DNA of 6,422 bases, taken from assembly GCA_013214885.1 (NCBI GenBank), contig JABSRS010000207.1, positions 1 to 6,422 on the forward strand. Reading direction: 5' to 3'. Of the stretch, positions 1 to 6,062 are shown piece after piece. Every line of letters starts with the position of its first letter. The stretch's first letter is position 1. The notes under the pieces were generated by a model, which was not told the DNA's origin, searched no databases, and saw only the letters and a program-made list of their open reading frames with translations. This DNA is from Gammaproteobacteria bacterium. Its GTDB lineage: Bacteria; Pseudomonadota; Gammaproteobacteria; Enterobacterales; Psychrobiaceae. The translations under genes were made by a program, and so were the position numbers.

Positions 1-343
1 CCGACGCTGTTTGATCCGAGTCAAATAGTACACTAGTTGCTGGGAAGATAAATGCTGCAATAACCCAATACACCGCCAGTTCTGGATATTGCCAAGTCAG
101 CAGATATTCCAAATTTAATTTCTGCGAGAAAAGCATCAAATTCTCTAATAACGCTGGATTACTGATGTAGCTGGCAGCCTCGTAGATTGGATATTTTAAA
201 ATTAATAACCAAATAATGGCAAAGGCAGCAACTAATACCATGCCGCGTTTGGTCATAAATAATCTAACCAGTTCAAATTGGCTAATTAGGCCGATGGTTT
301 TAAAGCTATTGAGCCGGGGTGGCGCAACGGACGTTGTAGGCAT
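1..343 (-). CDS. ABC-2-type transporter permease subunit, N-terminal part (partial)
   Basis: Reading the minus strand from the ATG at 341-343 gives 114 residues, open to the left edge, so the C-terminal part is missing. An AAGGAA ribosome binding site (plus-strand 352-357) sits 8 bases upstream and supports the start. The protein begins with a cytoplasmic stretch containing FELVRLFMTKRG (about residues 23-34). A first membrane helix follows (about 34-49, VLVAAFAIIWLLIL), then a loop of about 40 residues, then a second helix (about 90-107). The fragment ends in LFDSDQTAS (106-114). That layout, and the DQ-x-S-D-type motif after the second helix, resemble ABC-2 permeases that work with a separate ATPase subunit to export a substrate or extend a membrane machinery. 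The substrate cannot be told from this fragment, and the ATPase gene is not in view. It lies downstream of the thioesterase on the same strand, 116 bp away and with a hairpin between, so co-transcription is uncertain. The family call is from memory of the motif, not a search. Confidence 0.72.
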   Translation of the reverse strand, partial: MPTTSVAPPRLNSFKTIGLISQFELVRLFMTKRGMVLVAAFAIIWLLILKYPIYEAASYISNPALLENLMLFSQKLNLEYLLTWQYPELAVYWVIAAFIFPATSVLFDSDQTAS

Positions 344-369
344 AATGCCAGTTCCTTGTGGTTGTGTAA

Positions 370-381
370 TCTACTAGTAGA
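370..381. repeat. 12 bp perfect palindrome upstream of the permease gene
   Basis: TCTACTAGTAGA is its own reverse complement. It lies 12 bases upstream of the permease ribosome binding site and just after the 388-427 hairpin in the direction of transcription. The position would suit an operator, but I do not recognise the motif and no second copy was seen in the window. Confidence 0.35.
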
Positions 382-387
382 GCAATA

Positions 388-427
388 ATTACGCCACAAT
401 ATTATTGATTAAATATCATGGCGTTAT
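388..427 (-). terminator. Hairpin between thioesterase and permease genes, possible terminator
   Basis: Plus-strand positions 388-403 and 412-427 form inverted arms of 16 bases around an 8-base loop. In the minus-strand RNA they pair with one mismatch and two G-U wobbles (core ACGCCA/TGGCGT). It lies 33 bases downstream of the thioesterase stop codon. The tail on the minus strand is AT-rich (AATTATTG) rather than a clean U-run. On the plus strand the stem is followed by six T residues (429-434), but no plus-strand gene is seen upstream. It may be a weak terminator for the thioesterase or a structured leader for the permease. Confidence 0.4.
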
Positions 428-459
428 ATTTTTTGTGTTGGGCTGGCTGGTCTGTTTGA

Positions 460-864
460 TTAAGGTTTTGGCAATTCAATCATGTGTTGGTCCATTTGCG
501 CCACAATCTCGCTCGGCAGGGGCATGCTTTTCTTGGTCTGATGGCAAAAATGAACCATAGTGGTAACACCGCTGACGGTCTTGATCTCGTTTTGCCAGCA
601 TTCTTGGTAAACATCAAAAGAGGCGCCACCGATCCGACTAATATAAGTGCGGATTTTGACATCATCACCGTAATGAGTTTCGGCGTGAAAGTTGACGCTA
701 TATGAGGCTAAAATAAGTTTCCAGTTGTTAACGTCCATATCTGGCGTGAACATTCTAAAAATACTATCGCGGGATGATTCGAACCACATTGGTAGCACGG
801 TATTGTTAATGTGACCAAGGGCGTCGGTCTCGAGAAAACGCGGGCTTATATTGGTTGAAAACAT
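460..864 (-). CDS. Acyl-CoA thioesterase, hotdog fold (4-hydroxybenzoyl-CoA thioesterase-like)
   Basis: This is a 134-residue protein, the usual size for single-domain hotdog thioesterases, which hydrolyse acyl-CoA to free acid and CoA in the cytoplasm. The N-terminal signature RFLETDALGHINN (about residues 9-21) is the family's [DE]TDxxGHxNN motif. Asp14 sits at the usual catalytic position. WFE (27-29) begins the central helix. NFHAETHYGDDVKIRT followed by RIGGASFDVYQE (about 58-89) matches the core strands of the sheet. I chose the ATG at 862-864 because a GGAG (870-873) sits 5 bases upstream. An in-frame TTG directly before it (865-867) would add one residue but leaves only 2 bases of spacing. 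The gene is divergent from tmcA across 114 bp. The chain length and type of its acyl substrate cannot be read from the sequence. The family is secure; the exact substrate is unknown. Confidence 0.88.
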   Translation of the reverse strand: MFSTNISPRFLETDALGHINNTVLPMWFESSRDSIFRMFTPDMDVNNWKLILASYSVNFHAETHYGDDVKIRTYISRIGGASFDVYQECWQNEIKTVSGVTTMVHFCHQTKKSMPLPSEIVAQMDQHMIELPKP

Positions 865-869
865 CAAAA

Positions 870-873
870 CTCC
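870..873 (-). promoter_or_regulatory. Ribosome binding site that decides the thioesterase start
   Basis: GGAG on the minus strand, 5 bases from the ATG at 864 and only 2 bases from the alternative TTG at 867. The spacing favours the ATG. Confidence 0.6.
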
Positions 874-920
874 AGATAAAGTTAGCTAAATTGTCACTAA
901 TCTAACAAAAACATGTCGCT

Positions 921-926
921 TATAAT
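921..926 (+). promoter_or_regulatory. -10 element (TATAAT) of the probable tmcA promoter
   Basis: A perfect TATAAT lies 52 bases before the tmcA start codon, in the divergent intergenic region 865-978. No good -35 hexamer stands 16-18 bases upstream. The nearest TTGTCA (891-896) is 24 bases away, so the promoter may be weak or activator-aided. I saw no convincing promoter for the thioesterase on the minus strand in the same gap. Confidence 0.45.
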
Positions 927-965
927 ATGATTTTAGTAACATTGTTTTTTACCTCATTCTTAATC

Positions 966-969
966 AGGG
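966..969 (+). promoter_or_regulatory. Ribosome binding site that decides the tmcA TTG start
   Basis: AGGG lies 9 bases before TTG 979-981. The reading frame is closed just upstream by TAA at 961-963, and no ATG or GTG occurs between that stop and the TTG, so TTG is the only credible start that keeps the conserved N-terminus. Confidence 0.6.
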
Positions 970-978
970 CATGCTGCA

Positions 979-3087
979 TTGACTGACATTACCGTTTTTA
1001 TCGACCAACTACGCCACCAACTTAAGCTAAGTCATCAACGTCATTTGGTGGTGCTAGCGGGTGAACAATCATGGGCGATAAGCGAGCTTAGTCACTATTT
1101 AGAACCAGATCAGACTTACTGGCTGGGTCAAGGAGATTGGCCCAGCTGTATTGCACCCAATAAAGCCAAAAGTGTGTTGGGCAGTGAATGCCAACATTTA
1201 GTGTATAACTGTTATAGCGGTTTAAACCCCGATGCCTTTGGCGCGGTTAGTGGCACATTGGTGGGCGGTGGGCTGTGTTTCTTGATCATTCCACCGATTG
1301 CACAGTGGCCGGAATATAACGATCCCGATTACACGCGATATGTTGCCACTAATGAGTTAGTCGGTGAGGTTAGCCCAAACTTTATTCGCCGGGCAATTAA
1401 GCTAATTGAGCAGCACCCGCAATGTTATGTCTTAACGCCAGATGGCGAGTTACCATTACTGAGCACGGTAGTAGCCGTTAAAGACCAAGAAAACGTCGAT
1501 GCGCCTTATGCCAGTATGGACCAACAAAATGCTGTCGCTGAGGTGATTCAAACAATAACGGGACATCGGCGCCGGCCTTTGGTGGTTAGTGCGGATCGAG
1601 GGCGTGGCAAGTCAGCGGCCTTAGGTTTGGCCGCAGCACAGTTATTAATGACTAAACTCACTAGCGTCACCGTCACCGCTCCGAATGTTGGCGCAGTGCA
1701 GTGTCTATTTCAGCATGCTGCCAGTGTGCTCGACGGAGCAAAGATCGATAAGTTAGGGGTTAGCTGGGGTGATAAGCGCATTTCATTTGTCGCGCCCGAT
1801 TTGTTAATTGCGACCTTGCCACCTTGCGAGTTACTGCTGGTGGATGAGGCAGCAGCAATACCAACGCCGATGCTGGCGACGTTAGCTCGTCATTATTCTC
1901 GCTTGGTCTTTGCCACCACGATTCATGGTTATGAGGGGACTGGACGTGGTTTTGCCCTACGTTTTCTAAAGCAACTACGCACCATAGCACCATCTTATCG
2001 CCGCATTGAGTTAACGCAGCCAATTCGTTGGGCTAACGATGATCCGTTTGAGCAATTTACCTTTGCGTTGTTAGGGCTAAACTCGCAAGCTGCGAATGTC
2101 GATTCATTAGTTGCTGAGTCAAACATAGAATTTAAAATTATTGAGCAACCACAATTATTAGCCGATCCTCAGTTACTTGAGCAACTGTTTGGCTTGTTGG
2201 TACTGGCGCATTATCAAACATCACCATCAGATTTTCGCCAACTGCTCGATGCGCCTGATTTAACCATTTTCGTTGCGACGATTGATCAGCAGGTAGTGGC
2301 AACCGCCTTAGTGTTAAAGGAAGGTGCTATCGACGTTGAACTGCAACAACAAATCTGGCTAGGCACTCGCAGGCTGCGTGGTCATTTAATTCCACAGTCA
2401 CTGATTGCTCAGTTAAATTTACGCCAAGCTGGTAATTATCGCTATGGCAGAATAATGCGGATAGCAGTACAACCACAATTACAACAACAAGGTATTGCAC
2501 GCCAACTTGATCGGTTTATTACCCAGTGGGCCACTGAGCAGCAACTTGACTTTGTTGGTGCTAGTTTTGGGGCGACAGCTCAATTAACCTATTACTGGCA
2601 GGCACTGGGCTATCAAAGTGTGCGACTTGGCATTAATCGTGACAGTGCCAGTGGTACGCATTCGGTGATAATGCTTAAAGCCATGGCAAGGAATCCACTA
2701 ATAGAGCTGGCACAAGTCAGTTTTTATCAGGAATTTCGTTATGCACTGACCAGTGAGTTTAAATCGCTTGAGGTTGAAATGGTGGTTTGCCTATTAAAAC
2801 AATATGGTGCGGCTGAGCCGTTGTCACCGCAAGATCAGTTAAATATTGAAGTATTTATTGAGACGACTCGACCATTTGAGCTGGTCGCGGCTTCAGTGTC
2901 TTATTTGGTGTGGCATCTAGCTAATCGGTTATCGCTATTACCTGAAGCTAGCCAACAAATATTGGTTAATAAAGTCCTACAGCAGCATGATTGGCCAACT
3001 TGTGTTGAGGTGGGGGATCATCGTGGCAGGAAGAGTGCTGAAACAGCATTAAAACACGCAGTAAAACAACTATCGCAGCTGATGTAA
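979..3087 (+). CDS. tmcA: tRNA(Met) cytidine acetyltransferase TmcA
   Basis: TmcA makes N4-acetylcytidine at the wobble base (C34) of elongator tRNA(Met), using acetyl-CoA and the energy of ATP or GTP. This improves accurate reading of AUG. The 702 residues compare with about 670 in E. coli and show all the expected parts. An N-terminal domain covers about residues 1-170. An ATPase/helicase-like domain follows, with Walker A ADRGRGKS (205-212), Walker B LLLVDEAA (285-292, Asp289 and Glu290) and the family motif HGYEGTGRGF (316-325). A GNAT acetyltransferase domain carries RIAVQPQLQQQGIARQL (494-510), the acetyl-CoA loop, and GASFGAT (527-533). The C-terminal tRNA-binding tail runs from about 570. 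No key residue appears lost. Translation starts at TTG, with AGGG 9 bases upstream. The gene stands alone: divergent from the thioesterase and 245 bp from the ETF-QO gene. No good U-tailed terminator follows it, so some read-through into the next gene is possible. The identification is secure. Confidence 0.96.
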   Translation: MTDITVFIDQLRHQLKLSHQRHLVVLAGEQSWAISELSHYLEPDQTYWLGQGDWPSCIAPNKAKSVLGSECQHLVYNCYSGLNPDAFGAVSGTLVGGGLCFLIIPPIAQWPEYNDPDYTRYVATNELVGEVSPNFIRRAIKLIEQHPQCYVLTPDGELPLLSTVVAVKDQENVDAPYASMDQQNAVAEVIQTITGHRRRPLVVSADRGRGKSAALGLAAAQLLMTKLTSVTVTAPNVGAVQCLFQHAASVLDGAKIDKLGVSWGDKRISFVAPDLLIATLPPCELLLVDEAAAIPTPMLATLARHYSRLVFATTIHGYEGTGRGFALRFLKQLRTIAPSYRRIELTQPIRWANDDPFEQFTFALLGLNSQAANVDSLVAESNIEFKIIEQPQLLADPQLLEQLFGLLVLAHYQTSPSDFRQLLDAPDLTIFVATIDQQVVATALVLKEGAIDVELQQQIWLGTRRLRGHLIPQSLIAQLNLRQAGNYRYGRIMRIAVQPQLQQQGIARQLDRFITQWATEQQLDFVGASFGATAQLTYYWQALGYQSVRLGINRDSASGTHSVIMLKAMARNPLIELAQVSFYQEFRYALTSEFKSLEVEMVVCLLKQYGAAEPLSPQDQLNIEVFIETTRPFELVAASVSYLVWHLANRLSLLPEASQQILVNKVLQQHDWPTCVEVGDHRGRKSAETALKHAVKQLSQLM

Positions 3088-3093
3088 CCGCAC

Positions 3094-3119
3094 ATTTGAG
3101 GAAAATTATTGGCTCAAAT
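3094..3119 (+). repeat. Short hairpin after tmcA
   Basis: ATTTGAG (3094-3100) and CTCAAAT (3113-3119) form a perfect 7 bp stem with a 12-base loop, 6 bases after the tmcA stop. It is followed by CATTAATCCCC and not a T-run, so it is a poor intrinsic terminator. It might protect the 3' end of the mRNA. Confidence 0.3.
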
Positions 3120-3151
3120 CATTAATCCCCACAAATAATATTAGAATTAAC

Positions 3152-3180
3152 TTGCACAAAGTTTCAAACGGTTGTTTAAT
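3152..3180 (+). promoter_or_regulatory. Candidate sigma-70 promoter of the ETF-QO gene
   Basis: TTGCAC (3152-3157, only TTG matching the -35 consensus) is separated by 17 bases from TTTAAT (3175-3180, five of six -10 bases). Transcription would start near 3187, giving a leader of about 145 bases. The weak -35 makes this tentative. Its main support is that a PsrA-like operator sits between and over the two hexamers, where a repressor would block polymerase. Confidence 0.4.
3163..3179. promoter_or_regulatory. PsrA-like operator upstream of the ETF-QO gene
   Basis: CAAAC (3165-3169), GGTT, GTTTA (3174-3178) fits the pattern described for the TetR-family fatty-acid regulator PsrA, [GC]AAAC-N2-4-GTTT[GC], in all but the last base. 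It covers the spacer and -10 element of the candidate promoter. PsrA is known in gammaproteobacteria to repress beta-oxidation and ETF genes until long-chain acyl ligands release it. Control here is inferred from the motif and the gene; no PsrA gene is in the window. Confidence 0.5.
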
Positions 3181-3254
3181 TCTATAGCTAAGCCTAAAGT
3201 TTATTCATTATAACTGTACCGATTAGTCGAGATCGGCTATCGTGGCCGCATAAA

Positions 3255-3272
3255 GTTGACGTTAACGTTAAC
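3255..3272. promoter_or_regulatory. 18 bp near-perfect palindrome, LiuR-like operator
   Basis: GTTGACGTTAACGTTAAC has half-sites GTTGACGTT and AACGTTAAC that are reverse complements except for one base pair. It lies 60 bases before the ETF-QO ribosome binding site begins its spacing to the ATG, downstream of the candidate promoter. The ACGTTAACGT core resembles, from memory, the sites of LiuR, a MerR-family regulator of branched-chain amino-acid breakdown. That pathway also feeds electrons through ETF. The palindrome is certain; the name of its binding protein is inferred. Confidence 0.5.
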
Positions 3273-3321
3273 ATAATAAAAATAGCATACTAATTATAAA
3301 AATAGTTACCCGAGCAATCAT

Positions 3322-3326
3322 AGGAG
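3322..3326 (+). promoter_or_regulatory. Ribosome binding site of the ETF-QO gene
   Basis: AGGAG lies 6 bases before ATG 3333-3335. It decides this start over a second in-frame ATG at 3348 (Met6). Confidence 0.75.
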
Positions 3327-3332
3327 TGAAAT

Positions 3333-4982
3333 ATGGAACGCGAATCGATGGAGTTTGACGTTGTTATCGTTGGAGCTGGCCCTGCTGGGTTATCTGCAGC
3401 ATGCCGTCTAATGCAAGCAGCGAAAGAGAATGAGCAAGAAATAAGTGTTTGTGTTGTTGAAAAAGGCTCTGAAGTTGGCGCACATATCTTATCTGGTGCG
3501 GTGTTTGAACCTAAAGCGTTAACAGAGTTATTTCCCAACTGGAAAGAACTTGGTGCGCCATTGCATACTGAAGTTAAAGCCGATGACATATTCTTGCTTA
3601 ACAGCGCGACTGGCGGGATTAAAATCCCGAATATGTTGGTGCCTAAAACTATGCATAACGAAGGTAACTATATTGTCAGTCTCGGTAACGTTTGTCGTTG
3701 GTTAGGCGAGCAAGCTGAGCAACTTGGAGTTGAAATTTTCCCAGGTTTTGCCGCTGCAGAAACCCTTTATCATGAAGACGGTGCCGTTAAGGGGATCTTA
3801 ATTGGTGACATGGGTATTAGCGAATCTGGCGAGCAAAAAGATTCTTACATGCCTGGGATGGATCTTCTGGCGAAATACACCATATTTGCCGAAGGTTGTC
3901 GTGGCCATTTAGGCAAAGAGCTCGAGCAACGATTTAATTTAACCGAAGGCCGTAGTCCACAGCATTATGGTTTGGGGATCAAAGAAATTTGGACCATTCC
4001 TGCCGAGCAACATGAGCAAGGCAAGGTGGTGCATACGGGTGGTTGGCCGTTAACTGACGGTGCATCTGGCGGTGGTTTCTTATATCACATCGAAGACAAT
4101 CAAGTGGTTGTCGGCCTAATTGTCGATTTAAACTATAGCAACCCGTACTTGAGCCCATTTGACGAATTCCAACGTTATAAGCATCATCCACAAATTTCAA
4201 AATATTTAACCGGCGGTACCCGTCTTTCTTATGGCGCCCGTGCGATTGCCAAAGGCGGACTAAATTCACTGTCTAAAATGACGTTTGCTGGTGGCCTGAT
4301 TATCGGTTGTGATGCGGGTACGTTAAACTATGCCAAAATTAAAGGCTCTCACACGGCCATGAAGTCAGGCATGATTGCTGCTGATGTTATTGTCGCAGAA
4401 TTGGCTAAGGGTGATGATGCGTCAGCTGAGCTAACTCAATACGCCGAAGCGTTTAAAGCATCATGGCTATATGATGAATTGTATCATTCTCGTAATTTTG
4501 GCGCGGCATTGCACAAGTTTGGCACCTTAATTGGCGGCGCGTTTAACACCATGGATCAAAACATCTTCGGTGGTAAATTCCCGATTAACCTCAAAGATGA
4601 GGGGTTTGATCACGCTCAGCTTAAATTGGCTAAAGACTCGAAAGAAATTGCCTACCCTAAGCCCGACGGTAAATTGAGTTTCGATAAACTGTCGTCGGTA
4701 TTTATGTCTAATACTCACCATGAAGAAGATCAGCGTTGTCATTTGACGCTTGCTGATGCCTCCATTCCACTAACGGTTAACATGGAAAAATGGGCCGAGC
4801 CTGCACAACGTTATTGTCCTGCAGGGGTTTATGAAATCGTTGAGGAAAATGGCGAGAAGCGGTTCCAAATCAATGGTCAAAACTGTGTTCACTGTAAGAC
4901 TTGTGATATTAAAGACCCAAGCCAAAATATTACTTGGATTTCACCTGAAGGTGGCGGCGGTCCAAACTATCCAAATATGTAG
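3333..4982 (+). CDS. etfD: Electron transfer flavoprotein-ubiquinone oxidoreductase (ETF-QO)
   Basis: ETF-QO (EC 1.5.5.1) sits on the inner face of the cytoplasmic membrane. It takes electrons from reduced ETF, which gathers them from acyl-CoA and related dehydrogenases, and passes them to ubiquinone through FAD and one [4Fe-4S] cluster. The 549 residues are the normal bacterial length. VVIVGAGPAGLSAA (10-23) holds the FAD-binding GxGxxG (14-19). EKGSEVGAHILSGAVFEP (43-60) and GLIIGCDAGTLN (321-332) are typical flavin-domain segments. The four cluster cysteines are in place: Cys495 (in RYCPAGVYE), then Cys518, Cys521 and Cys524 (in NCVHCKTCDIKDP). The C-terminus reads GGGGPNYPNM. The protein is a monotopic membrane enzyme, and no signal peptide is seen. 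The first ATG has a good AGGAG. The etfAB genes are not in the window. The upstream region carries PsrA- and LiuR-like sites, which fits control by fatty-acid and branched-chain amino-acid supply. The enzyme call is secure; the symbol varies between databases. Confidence 0.96.
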   Translation: MERESMEFDVVIVGAGPAGLSAACRLMQAAKENEQEISVCVVEKGSEVGAHILSGAVFEPKALTELFPNWKELGAPLHTEVKADDIFLLNSATGGIKIPNMLVPKTMHNEGNYIVSLGNVCRWLGEQAEQLGVEIFPGFAAAETLYHEDGAVKGILIGDMGISESGEQKDSYMPGMDLLAKYTIFAEGCRGHLGKELEQRFNLTEGRSPQHYGLGIKEIWTIPAEQHEQGKVVHTGGWPLTDGASGGGFLYHIEDNQVVVGLIVDLNYSNPYLSPFDEFQRYKHHPQISKYLTGGTRLSYGARAIAKGGLNSLSKMTFAGGLIIGCDAGTLNYAKIKGSHTAMKSGMIAADVIVAELAKGDDASAELTQYAEAFKASWLYDELYHSRNFGAALHKFGTLIGGAFNTMDQNIFGGKFPINLKDEGFDHAQLKLAKDSKEIAYPKPDGKLSFDKLSSVFMSNTHHEEDQRCHLTLADASIPLTVNMEKWAEPAQRYCPAGVYEIVEENGEKRFQINGQNCVHCKTCDIKDPSQNITWISPEGGGGPNYPNM

Positions 4983-5002
4983 ATTGCTCGCAGTCTGAAC
5001 CT

Positions 5003-5031
5003 AAAAACGCTCCGATCAAGGAGCGTTTTTT
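5003..5031 (+). terminator. Intrinsic terminator after the ETF-QO gene, probably bidirectional
   Basis: AAAAACGCTCC (5003-5013) and GGAGCGTTTTT (5020-5030) form a perfect 11 bp stem with a 6-base loop (GATCAA) and a run of six T residues (5026-5031), 20 bases after the stop codon. The A-run on the left arm gives a T-run on the other strand. The same hairpin can therefore end transcripts of the convergent DUF4382 remnant, whose last codon is 54 bases away. Confidence 0.9.
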
Positions 5032-5084
5032 ATGTTCAGGACCAACGTGATGCCGCAGTTACCGAGATGTCTAAGAGCGACGAT

Positions 5085-5943
5085 TTATAAATTAAACACA
5101 ACGGTTTCAGTTTTACCCGAGATTGTAAGCGTCACATCCTGGGCTTTAATAAATATAATATCGTCATCTAACTCTGGATCATCAGCAGTATCACAGCTAA
5201 ACGCAATGGTATAACTCCCCAACTGTACGAAACCGATCTCAAAGTCATATTGATCGATACCATCGAAATATACGGCGGTACTTGTAAGTGGTAAGTTTGC
5301 TTCAATTTCGCCGTTATCAGCTAATGTATCCATCATTAAACCAGCATTTTGATATAGATAGACACTAGCAACTGCTTCACTACTATCTACTGGATTTGCC
5401 CCGCCTAATTGTTATCAACCAATCTGACAACACCACCAAGGGTAGCGGTAAAGCCGTCCAATTTAAGTTCATTAGATGGCACGGTCACTTTAACTTGGTT
5501 ATTAGCGGTGGTGTTGAAGTTGGGACTGGTGTTGGCGTAGGTCCCGTAGGAACCCTCGCTCATGATTAAGCGGATTTGGCTGTACTTACCAGCTGGAATC
5601 GGCACACTCGTCATTAGGGCCAGTGAATTTTTGCCAGTATATTTTAGTAAATCGATTCCGACGGCATGAGGAATAAGCTCGTCGTTATCGGTTAAACATA
5701 AATCGTTGGCGGCAATAATTCTGTTAGTTTCACCAATCGTGAATATTTCATCATCCCCGCTTTTTAATAATTCAATCCGGTTAAAGCATATGACCACTTT
5801 AGATAGGTCATCAACGGGAGCATCGCTAATAGCAAAGGAAAAACTAGGAGACAATAATGTCTCAGAGTCATTACCACCACCGCAAGCTGTTAATAATAAA
5901 TCTGGCAGTATGGCTGCAGCAAGCATGCGTTTTTATTGAACAT
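5085..5943 (-). pseudogene. DUF4382 lipoprotein gene, frameshifted and internally deleted
   Basis: The minus strand carries the pieces of one lipoprotein in different frames. The likely original start is ATG 5941-5943 (weak AGAGA upstream), reading MFNKN, then losing frame in an A5 tract (plus-strand 5930-5934). With one more A it would read on as MFNKKRMLAAAILPDLLLTACGGG-like sequence, a lipoprotein signal with lipobox LTAC. The second piece (5405-5926) has the DUF4382 start FSFAISDAPVDDLSKVVICF and IPAGKYSQIRLIMSEGSYG. It stops at TAG 5405-5407, just after RLVDNN. One missing base near 5409-5413 would restore the frame into QLGGANPVDSSEAV, then VYLYQNAGLMMDTLADNG and the C-terminal YDFEIGFVQLGSYTIAFSCD, ending at 5085. 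The stretch between GFTATLGGV and VRLVDN lacks the DFDLRK-type segment expected in the family. An Asp also interrupts the signal's hydrophobic core. The exported protein's function is unknown. The alternative explanation for the frameshifts is sequencing error. Confidence 0.75.
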
Positions 5944-6014
5944 GATAAATTCTCTAAATTGGTTGCAAAAACTTACGTTAGTCAATCAAGGGACAATACA
6001 ATTTATTAACTTAA

Positions 6015-6050
6015 TCTAGACTAAAGATTATGGTATCTCTTAAGTCTAGA
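6015..6050. repeat. 13 bp inverted repeat between chemotaxis gene and DUF4382 remnant
   Basis: TCTAGACTAAAGA (6015-6027) and TCTTAAGTCTAGA (6038-6050) are inverted copies with one mismatch and a 10-base gap. It begins 12 bases after the end of the chemotaxis gene on the minus strand, where a terminator would lie. However, the stem is AT-rich and the minus-strand tail is TTAAGTTAATAAATT with no firm U-run. It could equally be an operator for the DUF4382 gene, about 70 bases upstream of that gene's start. No clear promoter hexamers were seen in 5944-6062. Confidence 0.4.
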
Positions 6051-6062
6051 TAGAGTGGGGGT

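Noticed and set aside
484..705. Plus-strand open frame antisense to the thioesterase
   Set aside because: The minus strand has full hotdog thioesterase motifs; the plus frame has no ribosome binding site and no recognisable domain.
971..982. ATG-CTG-CAT-TGA mini reading frame overlapping the tmcA start
   Set aside because: It has three codons only, and the AGGG is one base from the ATG, too close for use; it suits the TTG start at 979 instead.
1760..2023. Minus-strand open frame inside tmcA
   Set aside because: It lies opposite the conserved Walker B and HGYEGTGRGF region of tmcA and its composition is not protein-like.
3094..3119. Hairpin after tmcA as an intrinsic terminator
   Set aside because: The 7 bp AT-rich stem has a 12-base loop and is followed by CATTAATCCCC, with no T-run; kept only as a short inverted repeat.
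3290..3589. Minus-strand open frame over the start of the ETF-QO gene
   Set aside because: It is the antisense shadow of the FAD-binding domain; no ribosome binding site or known motif.
3979..4269. Minus-strand open frame inside the ETF-QO gene
   Set aside because: Antisense shadow of a well-conserved coding region.
5032..5214. Plus-strand frame starting in the terminator tail
   Set aside because: Its ATG sits immediately after the T-run of the ETF-QO terminator and it runs antisense to the DUF4382 C-terminus, which has clear family motifs.
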